In this document: one piece after another, positions 24,901-34,500 of the stretch
Numbering within the stretch: the stretch's first letter is position 1
How the letters are laid out: each line of letters begins with the position of its first letter
Source of the DNA: JAIEPT01 sp038217425
GTDB lineage: Bacteria; Planctomycetota; Planctomycetia; Gemmatales; Gemmataceae
DNA length: 42,741 bases
Reading direction: 5' to 3'
Assembly (NCBI GenBank): GCA_038217425.1
Contig: JBBQPM010000043.1
Location: 1 to 42,741, forward strand
The notes under the pieces: model-generated
Told to the model about the DNA's origin: nothing
Databases searched by the model: none
Seen by the model: the letters and a program-made list of their open reading frames with translations, nothing else
Position numbers and translations under genes: made by a program

Positions 24901-25203
24901 AAGATGAAGCAGAACATCATCGCCCGGGACAAAGTGCAGTTCCAGACCGAGGAGTTTTACGGCACCGCGGACGTGGTGAAGTTCGACGAATCGACCGATC
25001 TGGTGATCTTCGAGGGAGAGAAAGGCAACACCGTGACGCTGACGAAGATTTCGGGCCCCGCCGGGCAGCCGCGCGACGAATGGCGCGGGACGAAGATTTT
25101 GTACAATCGGCGGACGCAGCAGCTGTCGGCGGAGGGGGGGAGTTCGATCACGGGGGGCCTGTCGGGGCCGCAACCGTTCACGCCGACGCGTCCCAAACAG
25201 TAG
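21949..25203 (+). CDS. Giant membrane-anchored protein in the lptC/lptA position
   Basis: 1084 residues from GTG 21949, 4 nt after kdsC. One N-terminal transmembrane helix (ILILLTGSALFTLSFAVYFYF) anchors a very long beta-rich periplasmic part. Segments such as TSKRAIISLDRPI, GPGIKITNNRRTPLRSDDVVVNIEGG and ETLVLIHNPGGHTLIVLGE alternate short strands with polar turns in the manner of LptC/LptA/OstA jelly-roll repeats. In proteobacteria kdsD-kdsC is followed by lptC-lptA-lptB. Here a single gene of at least four times LptC length takes that place, and no lptB follows. The role in moving lipopolysaccharide across the periplasm is inferred from context, not from a diagnosed domain. The C-terminus holds an OstA-like segment (FYGTADVVKFDESTDLVIFEG). 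Confidence 0.7.
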   Translation: MWTPKRILILLTGSALFTLSFAVYFYFLGGIDGLAPLPESYLQIGGEPPPFTSGDLDDQTDKRIRMAFGNECPELKRPKRFFFSSKGILLSVSDYEIMKEDGRINLVDFSVALFPKGRPNSSFPEINTITSKRAIISLDRPIASIAELKDRKIMAVELEGPGIKITNNRRTPLRSDDVVVNIEGGSLYYEEPKDLIWSNGYIKMEEYSPDPENTLSTLLTQITAQGFDLHLSPDTSPNRGKDNRPAKQLAAGQYAPMSGVEKMVLKSNIFMLTTVDAKSGFMGGGEEPGKKADPKKGVDKRLLNVTTNGEMTYDLINEQVVFNHRPSDDPAMKDKITVSRRAQMFDASADYLLCDHLTLKFRRKDEPGKPAEKSTGTKEVTFARATGKEVTLTLIAEALAAQGTELLYKAPTAKTGPQTILKGDPMNAIKDGHKIQSKELHIVGANAEGKGKQAFAKGPGVLDLFDKKDPARPYLHHLFWDDYLTSTEDAIDDKLFEKIILVGDAAFHDDDKQNQLHSQRLEIWLEQVGAFKENKDKAKNATRHRIHKVEAFDNVTFKGPELLVNKSNRLTLVFKEMSAVGVTIPDSIPRTPTPASPASLAKELKEAPVTAMPLPPAIQQIPPTTLPATSSGGVVPLGVIGGRGKSKHPIQLEASEITVYVATFGTRTELQEVSCQGAVHVHQAADDPKSKGLDILGETLVLIHNPGGHTLIVLGEYRVPAKLQMGEMKLIGPKITIKQIENLAVIEGAGAMILPSNTKLDGSSTGAKNGTLTVTWLQFMSFNGNLAYFQKGVQAFQEPEGNKAGKREISAMKCENMQVTLDQTISFKDGQKPGENAKVEKVVCDDKVFIEDIVRVGNNDKIQSYSRLIARQVEVNNASNRFVARALLGQGQVDYLGLSANEAPGAKSTVPITNLTRVQNWEYLVSLGTATGRESTFIGDVEVFHVPSEDPNVSLQTAKIPKDGFYLRCANLKIFSQKIEGTGGKMKQNIIARDKVQFQTEEFYGTADVVKFDESTDLVIFEGEKGNTVTLTKISGPAGQPRDEWRGTKILYNRRTQQLSAEGGSSITGGLSGPQPFTPTRPKQ

Positions 25204-25218
25204 TCCGTAGCGCTCAAA

Positions 25219-25276
25219 AGCCCCGCGGGCGAGGTACTTCGAACCCCGGGGTTCGGAGTACCTCGCCCGCGGGGCT
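25219..25276. repeat. 58-nt near-perfect palindrome
   Basis: Two 29-nt arms (25219-25247 and 25248-25276) meet with no spacer and pair with one mismatch. The centre is ccccgggg, and the arms start agccccgcgggcgaggtact. It sits 16 nt after the giant gene's stop and 107 nt before the kinase gene. It may end transcription of the kds cluster or be a copy of a dispersed planctomycete palindrome. It is distinct in sequence from the 17281 family. Confidence 0.9.
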
Positions 25277-25383
25277 GGGCGCGACGTCGGAAGTTCTTTC
25301 TCATTTCGCGCGCCGGAGGCCGATTTGTGACCTAAACTTGAGCGGACCTGAATTTCAGGGAAGTCGCAAGGCGGTGGTTGCTC

Positions 25384-26685
25384 ATGGTGGGCCGAATCTT
25401 TCTAGGCCGATATGAACCTGTCAAACTCCTCGGCGAAGGAGGCATGGGCAAGGTCTATCTTGCCAAGCAAAACGATCTGGGCCGGATGGTGGTGGTCAAG
25501 GTCATGCACGACCACATCGCCGCCGATCCCAAGTTTCGCGAACGTTTCCAGCGCGAAACCCTGCTCATGGCCCGCCTGCAGCACGCCAACATCGTCTCCC
25601 TCTTCGACGCCTCGCTCAACGATCCGCAAGGCCCCTGCATCGTCATGGAGTTCATTCGCGGCGTCACGCTCGACGCCTTGCTCCAGCGCAACGGGCCCAT
25701 CAACCCGGCCCGCATCAGTCGACTGCTCACTCAGCTGTGCGACGCTCTGCAGACCGCTCACAAAGAAGGCATTATCCACCGGGATCTGAAGCCTTCGAAC
25801 ATCATGGTCGTCGATCCGGATACTCCCTACGAAAAAATCAAGGTCATGGACTTCGGCCTGGCCAAGCTCGTCGGCGACACCGCCGGCATGGGCATGTACC
25901 ACAAGGCCACCGAGACCGGCGCCGACTTCGCCGTCGGCACTCCCGGCTACATCTCCCCCGAACAAGTCCGCGGCGACGAACTGACGCACGCCTGCGACAT
26001 CTACTCGCTCGGCGTGATCCTCTTCGAACTGCTCACGGGCAAGCTGCCGTTCACCCGCGACGAGACGATGGACGTCCTGCTCGCGCACGCCACCGAATCG
26101 CCGCCGACGTTCTCGGATCTGGGCCTGGAAATCAGCGTGCCGTTCGCGGTCGAGGCGATCGTGCACAGCTGCCTGGAAAAGAATCCCGCGGACCGCCCGT
26201 TGAGCGTGCGCGATTTGGCCAAGCAGTTCGAATCGGCCCTGCTCGACGATTCCAACCGCCCGCGCACGTCGCCGACCCTCGAAACCGAGCCCGAAGCGAT
26301 ATCGGAACGGCCCAAGACGCCCGTCCCCTTGAGCGGCAAGGCGTACGAACTCGTCGCCTGGATGCCCGATACGCTCGCCGCCATCAAGCTACGCGGCTTC
26401 GTGCAGGACATTCACGGCGAAGTCCTCGAGAGCATCCCCGGCAAGCTCCGCCTGCGGCTCGGCGCCAACGGGGCCACGAGCAAGTCGTGGTTCGGCTTCA
26501 TCCGCAAGACGATGGTGGTCGACGTCGAACTCCTCATGAACCGCATCAATCCGAATCAGCCCAGCGATCTGCACATCGCCATCGGCATGTCGTCGCCGGA
26601 CGCCAAGGCGTACCAGAATACGATCTGGCAGGACCGCTGCGATCAGATCTTCATCGAGCTGCGCAGCTATCTGGGCTGCAAGTGA
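25384..26685 (+). CDS. Hanks-type Ser/Thr protein kinase with extra C-terminal domain
   Basis: 433 residues from ATG 25384 (TTG at 25378 is also in frame). Kinase landmarks: glycine loop LGEGGMGKVYLA, lysine K39 in VVVKVM, catalytic HRDLKPSN (H132-D134), and DFG-type DFGLAKLV (D156). The activation segment ends GTPGYISPEQ. The kinase domain ends near residue 285. A soluble C-terminal part of about 110 residues (residues about 315-430) has the phrases RGFVQDIHGEVLESIPGKLRLRLG and VDVELLMNRINP, with no transmembrane helix. The kinase is therefore cytoplasmic, unlike PASTA kinases. It follows the LPS cluster after a palindrome, so co-transcription is uncertain. Confidence 0.9.
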   Translation: MVGRIFLGRYEPVKLLGEGGMGKVYLAKQNDLGRMVVVKVMHDHIAADPKFRERFQRETLLMARLQHANIVSLFDASLNDPQGPCIVMEFIRGVTLDALLQRNGPINPARISRLLTQLCDALQTAHKEGIIHRDLKPSNIMVVDPDTPYEKIKVMDFGLAKLVGDTAGMGMYHKATETGADFAVGTPGYISPEQVRGDELTHACDIYSLGVILFELLTGKLPFTRDETMDVLLAHATESPPTFSDLGLEISVPFAVEAIVHSCLEKNPADRPLSVRDLAKQFESALLDDSNRPRTSPTLETEPEAISERPKTPVPLSGKAYELVAWMPDTLAAIKLRGFVQDIHGEVLESIPGKLRLRLGANGATSKSWFGFIRKTMVVDVELLMNRINPNQPSDLHIAIGMSSPDAKAYQNTIWQDRCDQIFIELRSYLGCK

Positions 26686-26687
26686 CA

Positions 26688-26811
26688 GGCGAAAGCCCAG
26701 GGATGGCTATCCCTGGGGACGCTCGCAGCGGCAGCACACTTCTCGTTCTCTGTTCTTCGTTTGGATACTGCGTCTTTAGGGGCCCCCAGGGATAGCCACC
26801 CCTGGGCTTTC
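26688..26811. repeat. REPIN-like paired hairpin, copy B
   Basis: The left arm (26688-26718) repeats the copy A sequence for 31 nt. The right arm (26783-26811) is its inverse with one mismatch and an altered end (tttcact). The spacer is 64 nt, longer than in copies A (23 nt) and C (8 nt). It lies 2 nt after the kinase stop. Confidence 0.88.
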
Positions 26812-26855
26812 ACTCGTCGCTTCGCAGCCATAGAATCGCTGCAAGGAGGCGAGCC

Positions 26856-27590
26856 ATGAAAGTCGCGTTGGTCACGGGAGCGGGTTCGGGCATCGGTCGA
26901 GCGTCGGCGGTCGCGCTCATGAACGCGGGGTACGCCGTCGTCCTTGCCGGGCGCCAACGGGCGAAGCTCGAAGAGACCGCGGCACAGGGAAAACGGTCGC
27001 TCGTCGTGCCATGCGACGTCAGCGACGAGCCCTCCGTCCAATCGCTCTTCGCCTTGACCAAAACGACCTTCGGCCGACTCGACGTCCTCTTCAACAACGC
27101 CGGCATGGGGGCTCCGCCCGTGCCGCTCGAAACCCTGACGCTCGAGCAATGGCGGCAGGTCGTCGACGTCAATCTCACCGGCGCCTTCCTGTGCACGCAG
27201 GCGGCGTTTCGGCTCATGAAGGAACAGTCGCCCCGCGGCGGACGGATCATCAACAACGGCTCGATCTCCGCACACGCGCCGCGACCCAACTCCGCTCCCT
27301 ACACCGCCACCAAGCACGCCATCACTGGGCTCACCAAGTCGACCGCGCTCGATGGTCGAAAACACGACATCGCCTGCGGACAGATCGACATCGGCAACGC
27401 CGGCACCGAGATGACCGCACGCATGAAGGACGGCGTCTTGCAAGCCAACGGCGAGACGGTGGCGGAGCCGACCATGGACGTCGAAAACGTCGCCCAGGCG
27501 GTCGTCTACATGGCGAACCTGCCGCTCGATGCCAACGCGCTGTTCCTGACGCTGATGGCGACGAAGATGCCGTTCGTGGGGCGCGGTTAG
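26856..27590 (+). CDS. Short-chain dehydrogenase/reductase
   Basis: 244 residues, with GGAGG 8 nt before the ATG. The Rossmann motif is TGAGSGIGRASA (residues 7-18), followed by NNAG (LFNNAGMG), then the catalytic serine, tyrosine and lysine in NNGSISAHAPRPNSAPYTATKHA. The C-terminal part GQIDIGNAGTEMTARM is the usual substrate loop. Classical SDR of about 250 residues, NAD(P)-dependent, substrate unknown. It stands alone between the REPIN-like element and the terC-like gene. Confidence 0.9.
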   Translation: MKVALVTGAGSGIGRASAVALMNAGYAVVLAGRQRAKLEETAAQGKRSLVVPCDVSDEPSVQSLFALTKTTFGRLDVLFNNAGMGAPPVPLETLTLEQWRQVVDVNLTGAFLCTQAAFRLMKEQSPRGGRIINNGSISAHAPRPNSAPYTATKHAITGLTKSTALDGRKHDIACGQIDIGNAGTEMTARMKDGVLQANGETVAEPTMDVENVAQAVVYMANLPLDANALFLTLMATKMPFVGRG

Positions 27591-27618
27591 TTGACGCAGC
27601 GTGACGAAACATTAAGAT
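27591..27618 (+). promoter_or_regulatory. Possible promoter of the TerC gene
   Basis: TTGACG at 27591-27596 and TAAGAT at 27613-27618 are separated by 16 nt, five and four matches to the -35 and -10 consensus. They start right after the dehydrogenase stop and end 34 nt before the TerC start. Confidence 0.42.
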
Positions 27619-27651
27619 TGCCGAGGTTGCGACTTCACGCGAGGAACCGTC

Positions 27652-28434
27652 ATGTCTGAATGGATCGTGCCGCTCATCACGCTCAGCGCCCTGGAAATCG
27701 TGCTGGGCATCGACAATATCATCTTCATCACGATCCTGGCGGGCAAGCTGCCGCCGGACAAGCAACCCAAGGCACGCCGCTGGGGGCTTATCCTGGCCCT
27801 TCTGAGCCGGCTCGCGTTGCTTGCCTTCGTCGACACGTTGCGACGAGCGACGGATCCGCTCTTTACCTTGCCCGACTTCGGCGTCATCGACTCCGAAGCC
27901 GCGGCGATCTCCACCAAGGATCTCGTCCTCCTCATCGGCGGCACCTTCCTCATCGGCAAGGCGACCTGGGAGATTCACGATAAGCTCGAAGGCGAAAGCG
28001 AAGCAGAGACGCACGGCGAGAACGCAGGCAAAGTCGGCTCGCTGTCCGCGGTGCTGATTCAGATCATGCTCATCGACCTCGTCTTTTCGCTCGACTCGGT
28101 CATCACCGCGGTCGGCATGGTCGACAATCTGTGGGTGATTGTGGTCGCCATGGTGCTGACGGTGGCGGTGATGATGTTTGCCGCGGGACCGATTGGCAAC
28201 TTCGTGAGCAAGCATCCGACGCTGAAGATTCTGGCGCTCAGCTTCCTCATTTTGATCGGCGTGATTCTGGTGGCGGAAGGGATGGCGCAGCACATCAACA
28301 AGGGCTACATCTACTTCGCGATGGGCTTCTCGTTTACGGTCGAAATGATCAACTTGCAGATGCGGAAAGAGCGTCGGCCCGTCAAGCTGCGCGAGCCGCA
28401 GATGCCGGTGGAACAGCCGGATCCGAGTCTGTGA
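27652..28434 (+). CDS. TerC family integral membrane protein
   Basis: 260 residues with about seven transmembrane helices. The two conserved acidic motifs are EIVLGIDNIIFITIL in helix 1 and LVFSLDSVITAVGMV in helix 4. Both match the TerC family, whose members are linked to metal (manganese) export and tellurite resistance. The C-terminus is cytoplasmic and charged (MRKERRPVKLREPQMP). It is monocistronic, with GAGGA upstream of the start. Substrate not shown by sequence, though Mn2+ export is the best guess for this subfamily. Confidence 0.9.
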   Translation: MSEWIVPLITLSALEIVLGIDNIIFITILAGKLPPDKQPKARRWGLILALLSRLALLAFVDTLRRATDPLFTLPDFGVIDSEAAAISTKDLVLLIGGTFLIGKATWEIHDKLEGESEAETHGENAGKVGSLSAVLIQIMLIDLVFSLDSVITAVGMVDNLWVIVVAMVLTVAVMMFAAGPIGNFVSKHPTLKILALSFLILIGVILVAEGMAQHINKGYIYFAMGFSFTVEMINLQMRKERRPVKLREPQMPVEQPDPSL

Positions 28435-28444
28435 CCGCGAAATT

Positions 28445-28496
28445 GAGCCCGCAGCGCAAGCAAGGGACAGTAAATCCTTGCTTGCGCTGCGGGCTC
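28445..28496. terminator. Bidirectional hairpin between convergent genes
   Basis: Two exact 21-nt arms (28445-28465 and 28476-28496) flank a 10-nt loop. It fills the 66-nt gap between the stop codons of the TerC gene and the giant SdrD-B gene, so it can end transcription from both sides. Confidence 0.7.
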
Positions 28497-28500
28497 CTTC

Positions 28501-31500
28501 CTACGGCAACGGCACGAACGCCTGCACGGAGGCCGACGGTCGGGGCGGCGTGCCGACGCTGCCGGATTTTCGCCAACGATAAAAGAGCCTCTCAAACACC
28601 GATTCCTCCGCGACCGGCAACGGCACGTTCTGCTGCGCCGGCGCGGGAATGGCGGGCGTCTCGAACAAGTTGCGCGCCGGGGTCGGCGGCGGGACAATCG
28701 GCGCCGGCGCCTCGACGACTAACGAGAGCGGCGCTTGCGGCGGCGCGGTGATCGAGATTCCCGCGGGCTGTTGCGGCGCCCCGCTCGGCGGCGGCGACGC
28801 CTCGACGACCGCCGCGGGTGCGGCCTGCGGAATCGCGGCGCTGACTGGCGCAGCCGTCCGCACCGTCGAGGAGAGGAAGCGGTTCTTGCTGATGCCGCTG
28901 AAGTTGGCGCCCAGCTCGCCGAAGTTATTGGCGACGCCGTTCACGCCGGCGGAGAGCGAAGCGAAGATCACGTCGGTCGCCGTCGCGCCCCCTTGCGAAC
29001 CGAGGTTCGTCGCCCCGTTGAACATCGCGGGCTGCGTCTCGGTGACGCTGTAGTTGCCGGGCCTCAAGTTGCTGAACAGGTATTGGCCGTTGCTGTTGGT
29101 GACGAGGCTGAGGTTGACGGCCTGGCCCCGATCGTCGGTCCCCTGCAACGTGATGGTGACGCCGGCGATGCCCGCCTCGCCAATGTCGCGTTGGTTGTTT
29201 CGATTCGTATCGAGATAGACGACGCCGCTGAGCGACGCGGGCGGGATCTCGCCGAAGAGGTAACCAGTCGCAGCTTGGCCGACGCCGAGCGAAATCGTCG
29301 TGAACTGATCGTTGGTCTGCGTGCCAGGCTGCGAGCCGTTGGTGTCGATGCCGTCGAGGAAGCCGATGGGCTGCGCCTCGGTGAGCGTGAAAACGCCGTC
29401 GGTGAGGTTGTTGAAGACGAACGTGCCGTCGGCAATCGTCGTGGTGACGAAGCTGACCGGTCGGCCCAGATAGTCCGCCCCGCTTAGGAAGATCTGCGTG
29501 CCGGCGATGCCGACCTCGGTGAGGTCGACGACGCCGTCGTTGTCGAGATCGTTAAAGACTCGACCCGCGAGGGAGCTGGTGCCGCGATAGCCAAAGTCGA
29601 GGTCGAGCCGCGTTTGGCCGTTGCCGAGCGTCAGCGCTGAGGACGCATCGACCGTACCATCGGGATCGAACGATTGCACGATGCCCGCGGGGATGCCGCC
29701 GGCGACTTGAACCTGGTAGTCGCCGCCGGGCAGGTTCGAGAAGAGGTAGTTGCCGTTGGCGTCGGTCGTGGCGGTCAGGACGACGGGCCCGGTCGGTCCG
29801 GTCCACGTCAGGCTGACGTCGGCATTTGGCAGCCCGGGTTCGCCGACGTCCTGCACGCCGTTCGTGTTGTAATCGATCCACAGCCGGTCGCCGATGACGC
29901 CCGTGCCGGCGTAACCGAAGTCGGCGTTCAGATTTTGGTAGTTGACCGCGTCGAGCGTAACTGCCGTGGCGCTGTCGCCGCCGCCGTCGAGATCGTAGCT
30001 GGCGGTGAGCCCCTGATCGGGGAGCGTGGCGGTGACGACGCGGACGGTGAAAGTCCCCAGAGGCAATCCCTGTACGAGGTACTGCCCTGCCCCGTTGGTG
30101 ACAGCCGAGCCGACGACGACGTTGCCGGCATCGACGACCTCGACGGTGACGCCGGCGATGCCGGGCTCGCTCGCCTGCTGGATGCCGTCACGGTTGAGAT
30201 CGTACCAGACGAAATCGCCGACTTCGCCGAAGCCTTGATAGCCGAAATCGATGTCGTCGCGAACGGCGCCCGAGACGATCGAGAACTCGCCGGTGTTGGG
30301 AAGCGTGACGAGGTCGCCGTCGATGTCGTAGGTGGGGATGGCGCTGGGGGGGAGTCCGCCGACGACGGCGCGGTAGTTACCGGGCTGGACGCCGACGAAT
30401 GCGTAGGCGCCGTTGACGCCGGTGGTGACAGGTGCGAGGGTGACGTCGTCGCCGTTGCCGAAGATGCCGTCGGCCCCGGCCCAGGTCGCGGTGACGGTGA
30501 GTCCGGGGAGACCCGCTTCGCCGTTGTCTTGCACGCCGTCGCCGTTGGTGTCGAACCAGATGCGATCGCCGAACGAGGCGACCTGGAAGAGGCCGGCATC
30601 GACGGTGCTGTTGATGCCCGCGATCACGGTGACGGGGCCCGTGAAGCCGGTGGTTGCATCGGCGTCGCTATCGCTGACGTCGGCGCCGAGGTTGGCGGTG
30701 GACCGGGGGTAGATGACGGCACCCACCGTGTTGCCGAAGCGGACCTGGTAGTCGCCGGGAATGAGACCGACGAACGAGTAAGCCCCGCCGACGCTGGTGG
30801 TGGTGGAGTTGAGCAGGACGGTTCCGGTGCTGTCGAAGAGATCGACGTCCACGCCCTGGATGCCGAGTTCGCCGCCGTCTTGTTGGCCGTTGGCGTTGGC
30901 GTCGAGCCAGACGAAATCGCCGATGCCGTTGGCGAGGGCGCCGCGGACGCCGAAGTCTTGATCGACGCGGGTCTGTGCGGGCGTGAGCGTGAAATCGCTT
31001 TGGTTCGGGGTGCCGACGCCGTCGGAATCGAAGGTCGGCGTGGCGTAGATCGCGGGGGGCGTGATGGCAACGCGGTAGTTGTCGCCGCCCGCGTTGTTCA
31101 CGGGCAAGCCGACGAATGTGTAGATGCCGTCGGCGTCGGTGGTCGTCGAGTACGTGACATCGTCGGCGGTGCCGAGCGTGTTGTCATTGCCCGCCCAGGT
31201 GAGAACGACATTGGCGCCGACGACGCCCGCTTCGCCGGCGTCCTGCGTGCCGTCGCCGTCGACGTCGTACCAGACGCGGTCGCCGACGGAGGCGTTGCCG
31301 ACGTAGCCGAAGTCGGCGGTGAGAACCGTTTGGCCCGTCGTGAGCGTCACATCGACGGGTTCGGTGACAGGGGTTGTCAGCGACAGATTGCCGGGAACGC
31401 TGGCGTTCACGACGTCGACGCGGAAGGTGCCCGCGGGGAGATTCGCGAGGCCGTAGATGCCGGCGCCGGAGGTCGTGACGTTGGAATAGACGACATCGTC

Positions 31501-34500
31501 GAGCGTGCCGAACGTGTCGTCCTGGCCGAACCAGGTGACGCTGAGCTGGACGCCGGGCAGACCGGGTTCGCCGACGTCCTGGGCGCCGTCGCCGTCGGCG
31601 TCGTTCCAGACGAAGTCGCCGAGCGAGGCGGAGCCGCGATAGCCGAAGTCGAGGTCGTCGCGCGTCTGGTTGGAGCCGATCGTGAACGTCGTCAGATTGG
31701 GCGTGCCGACGCCGTCCTGATCGAACGTCGGCGCGTTGAGGCCGTTCGGGAAATTGCTGACGAGCACCTGATACGTACCCGGCGGCTGACCGGCGAAGCT
31801 CCAGGAGCCGTCGACTCCGGTGGTGGTATCGGTCGGTGTGCCGTCGTCGCCGGTGCCCAACACGCCGTCGGGCCCGGCCCAGGTGACCGTGACGGTGGCG
31901 CCGACGATGCCCGGTTCGCCCGCATCCTGCACGCCGTCGCCGTCAATGTCGTACCAGACGCGGTCGCCGAAGGTGGTGAGCTGATAGAGCCCGGCGTCGA
32001 CGGTGTTGTTGGCGCCCGCGCCGAGCGCGAAGGTTGCGGTCGCGCCGGTCGCTGGATTCGCGTCGCTGTCGAGCGTGTCGTCGGCGCCTTGATCCTGAGC
32101 GGTGCGGGTGAACGTGACGACGCCGTTGGTGTTGCCGAAGGCGACCTGGTACGTGCCGGGCCGAAGGTTGACGAACGCGTACGCGCCGCCGGCGCCGGTC
32201 GTGACGCTGTCGGTCACGCTCTGGCCGAGGTCGTCGGTCCCGGTCAGGCTCACCGTGATATTGGCGATGCCAAGTTCGCCGAGATCCTGAATGCCGTTGC
32301 CGTTGACGTCTTCCCAGACGAAGTCGCCGATCGACGAGGGTTGCAACTCGCCGAAGTTGTAGTTGGTCTGCGTCTGATTGCTGCCGAGCGGGATGACGAC
32401 GGCGGAGATGATGTCGGTTCCCACGGCGCCGACCGCACCGCCGAACGGATTGCCGGCGTCGCCCGCGGTCTCGGCATTGTCGAGCAGGCCGGCGGGGACG
32501 TTGCTCTCGGTGATCGAGTAGCCCGTGACGTCGGAGGGGCGAAGCTGATCGATGATCCAGAGGCCGGTGACGTCGGTGGTGGCGGAACGCGTGACGGCGT
32601 TGCCCAGATGGTCGGTTCCGCTCAGACTGATGATGACGTTCTGAATCGGCGTGTCGCCCAGGTTGAACGCGCCGTTGTTGTCGATGTCGATGTAGGCAAA
32701 GCCCGAGATCGTGCTCGTGTTGACGGTGAGCGGCGTTTGCGTTGACGTCGTGCCGGCTCGTCCGTTCGTCGGAGCGCTGGTGTAGGTCGTGATCGCGCTA
32801 TTGGCGACGGACGCCCCCGGAGCCACGCTGCCGAGCAGTCGGGCCTGATACGTGACGCGAATGGTCTCGCCTTGCAGCAACAGGTCGGCGGTGACGGAGA
32901 AATTCGAGCCGTTCGAGACGATCTGCGTGTTGCTGCCGCCGGGAGCCGAGACGATCTGAATCGACCCGGCGATGATCTCCATGCCCGCGGCCGGGACGTC
33001 GGTCACGGACAGATTGTACGCCGGGCCTGTCGACGGCGTGCTGCCCGCCGGGTTTGTGATGTCGACGGTGTAGGTGACGACTTGCAACGCGTCGACCGTG
33101 CTGTCATCGACGACCTTGGAGATCGTCAACACCGGGGCGACGACGTCGGCCTGCACCGAGGCGCTCACGATGCCACTGCCGTAGTTGAGCGAGGCAGAAT
33201 TGGTAATGACATGGCCGGCGACGTTGGCGCCGACGTTGGCGGTGCGGGCGACGATTTCGAAGACAATCAAGTCGCCGGCGTCGGAAACGCCGTCGATCGC
33301 GTTGAAGACCCCCGTGCCCAGGCCGAAAGTATACGTTTGGCCCGAGAGCGTCCCGGTGGCGCCGACGCCGAGCGCCGATCCCGAGATGCTGCTGCCGATC
33401 GAGACGATTTGGCTGCTGATCGGCACGAGATCGGTCGGCAGCGCGTCGGTCAACGTCAGGCCGCCGGCGTAGGTGCCTTCGCTTAAGGTCGCCACGATGC
33501 GGTACGTCACGAGTTCGCCGACGTTCAAGTCGGGATTCGCGGCATCGAACTGCCCGGAACCGGTATCAGGGAGCGAGGTGGCGAAGATCGTCTTCGTCAG
33601 CCCCGGCGGCAGGGCGGCGACGTTCGCGTAGCCGAAGTCGGCGACGGCGTAAACTTCACCCGCGCCCAGATTGACGGCATGCGGCAGGATGCCGAACGTC
33701 TGCGTCAAGCCCGTCAAGACGCTGGCCGTGTCCGTGACCACAACGATGTAGGAGGCTTCATCCAGATTGATGAACTGGTAGCGTCCCGCAGCGTCGGTGG
33801 TTCGCGTTTGGACGACGGCGTCGGCGCCGTTGATGATGCCGTCGCCGTTCGCGTCGCTGTAAAGATCGAGCGTGACGTTGGCGAAGCCGAGTTCGCCGAC
33901 GTCCTGCACGCCGTCGGCATTGACGTCGTTCCACACGTAGTCGCCGATGGCCGCGCGGATCGGCGCCGTGTTCGTGTCGCGCAGCAGCACCAGTCCGAAG
34001 GACAGGTCGGCCGAGTTGACCACGGACGTCGTGCCGCTCGCCAGTCCCGCGTTGACCGTGACGATGAAGGTGATGGTGGTGGTGCCGCCGGTGGCGATGT
34101 TGGTGATCGTCAGACCCGTCTCGTCGACGGGGAACGCAGTCACGCCGCTGTCGGGCGCGGAGATGGTGATGATTCCGTCGTTGACCGTGGTGCTGTTCGC
34201 CACGTAGGTGACTTCGATGGGGAGCGCGTCGCCAGCGACCGAGTTGAGAATCGGGTACAGGCCGCGATTGATGATCTGGATCGAGTAGGCGAGGGTGTCG
34301 CCGGAGTTGAAGAGTCCGTCGCCGTTGGCGTCGCCGCCGGGAGCGAAGTCGACGGTCTTGATGAGCGTGGGGACCGGGAAAGCGGGGACGGTGTAGCCCG
34401 CGTCGATGCCGGGGACGGCGAGCGAGGCGTTGTTGTCCTGGCCATAGGCGACGCTGATGAGCGTGCCATCGACCGTGTAGAGACGCGTGCCAGTCTGATC

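Noticed and set aside
29674..32745. 1023-residue open frame on the plus strand opposite the SdrD-B gene
   Set aside because: It is produced by the repeated Asp/Gly/Val codons of the SdrD-B array read in reverse. No ribosome site or domain is seen.
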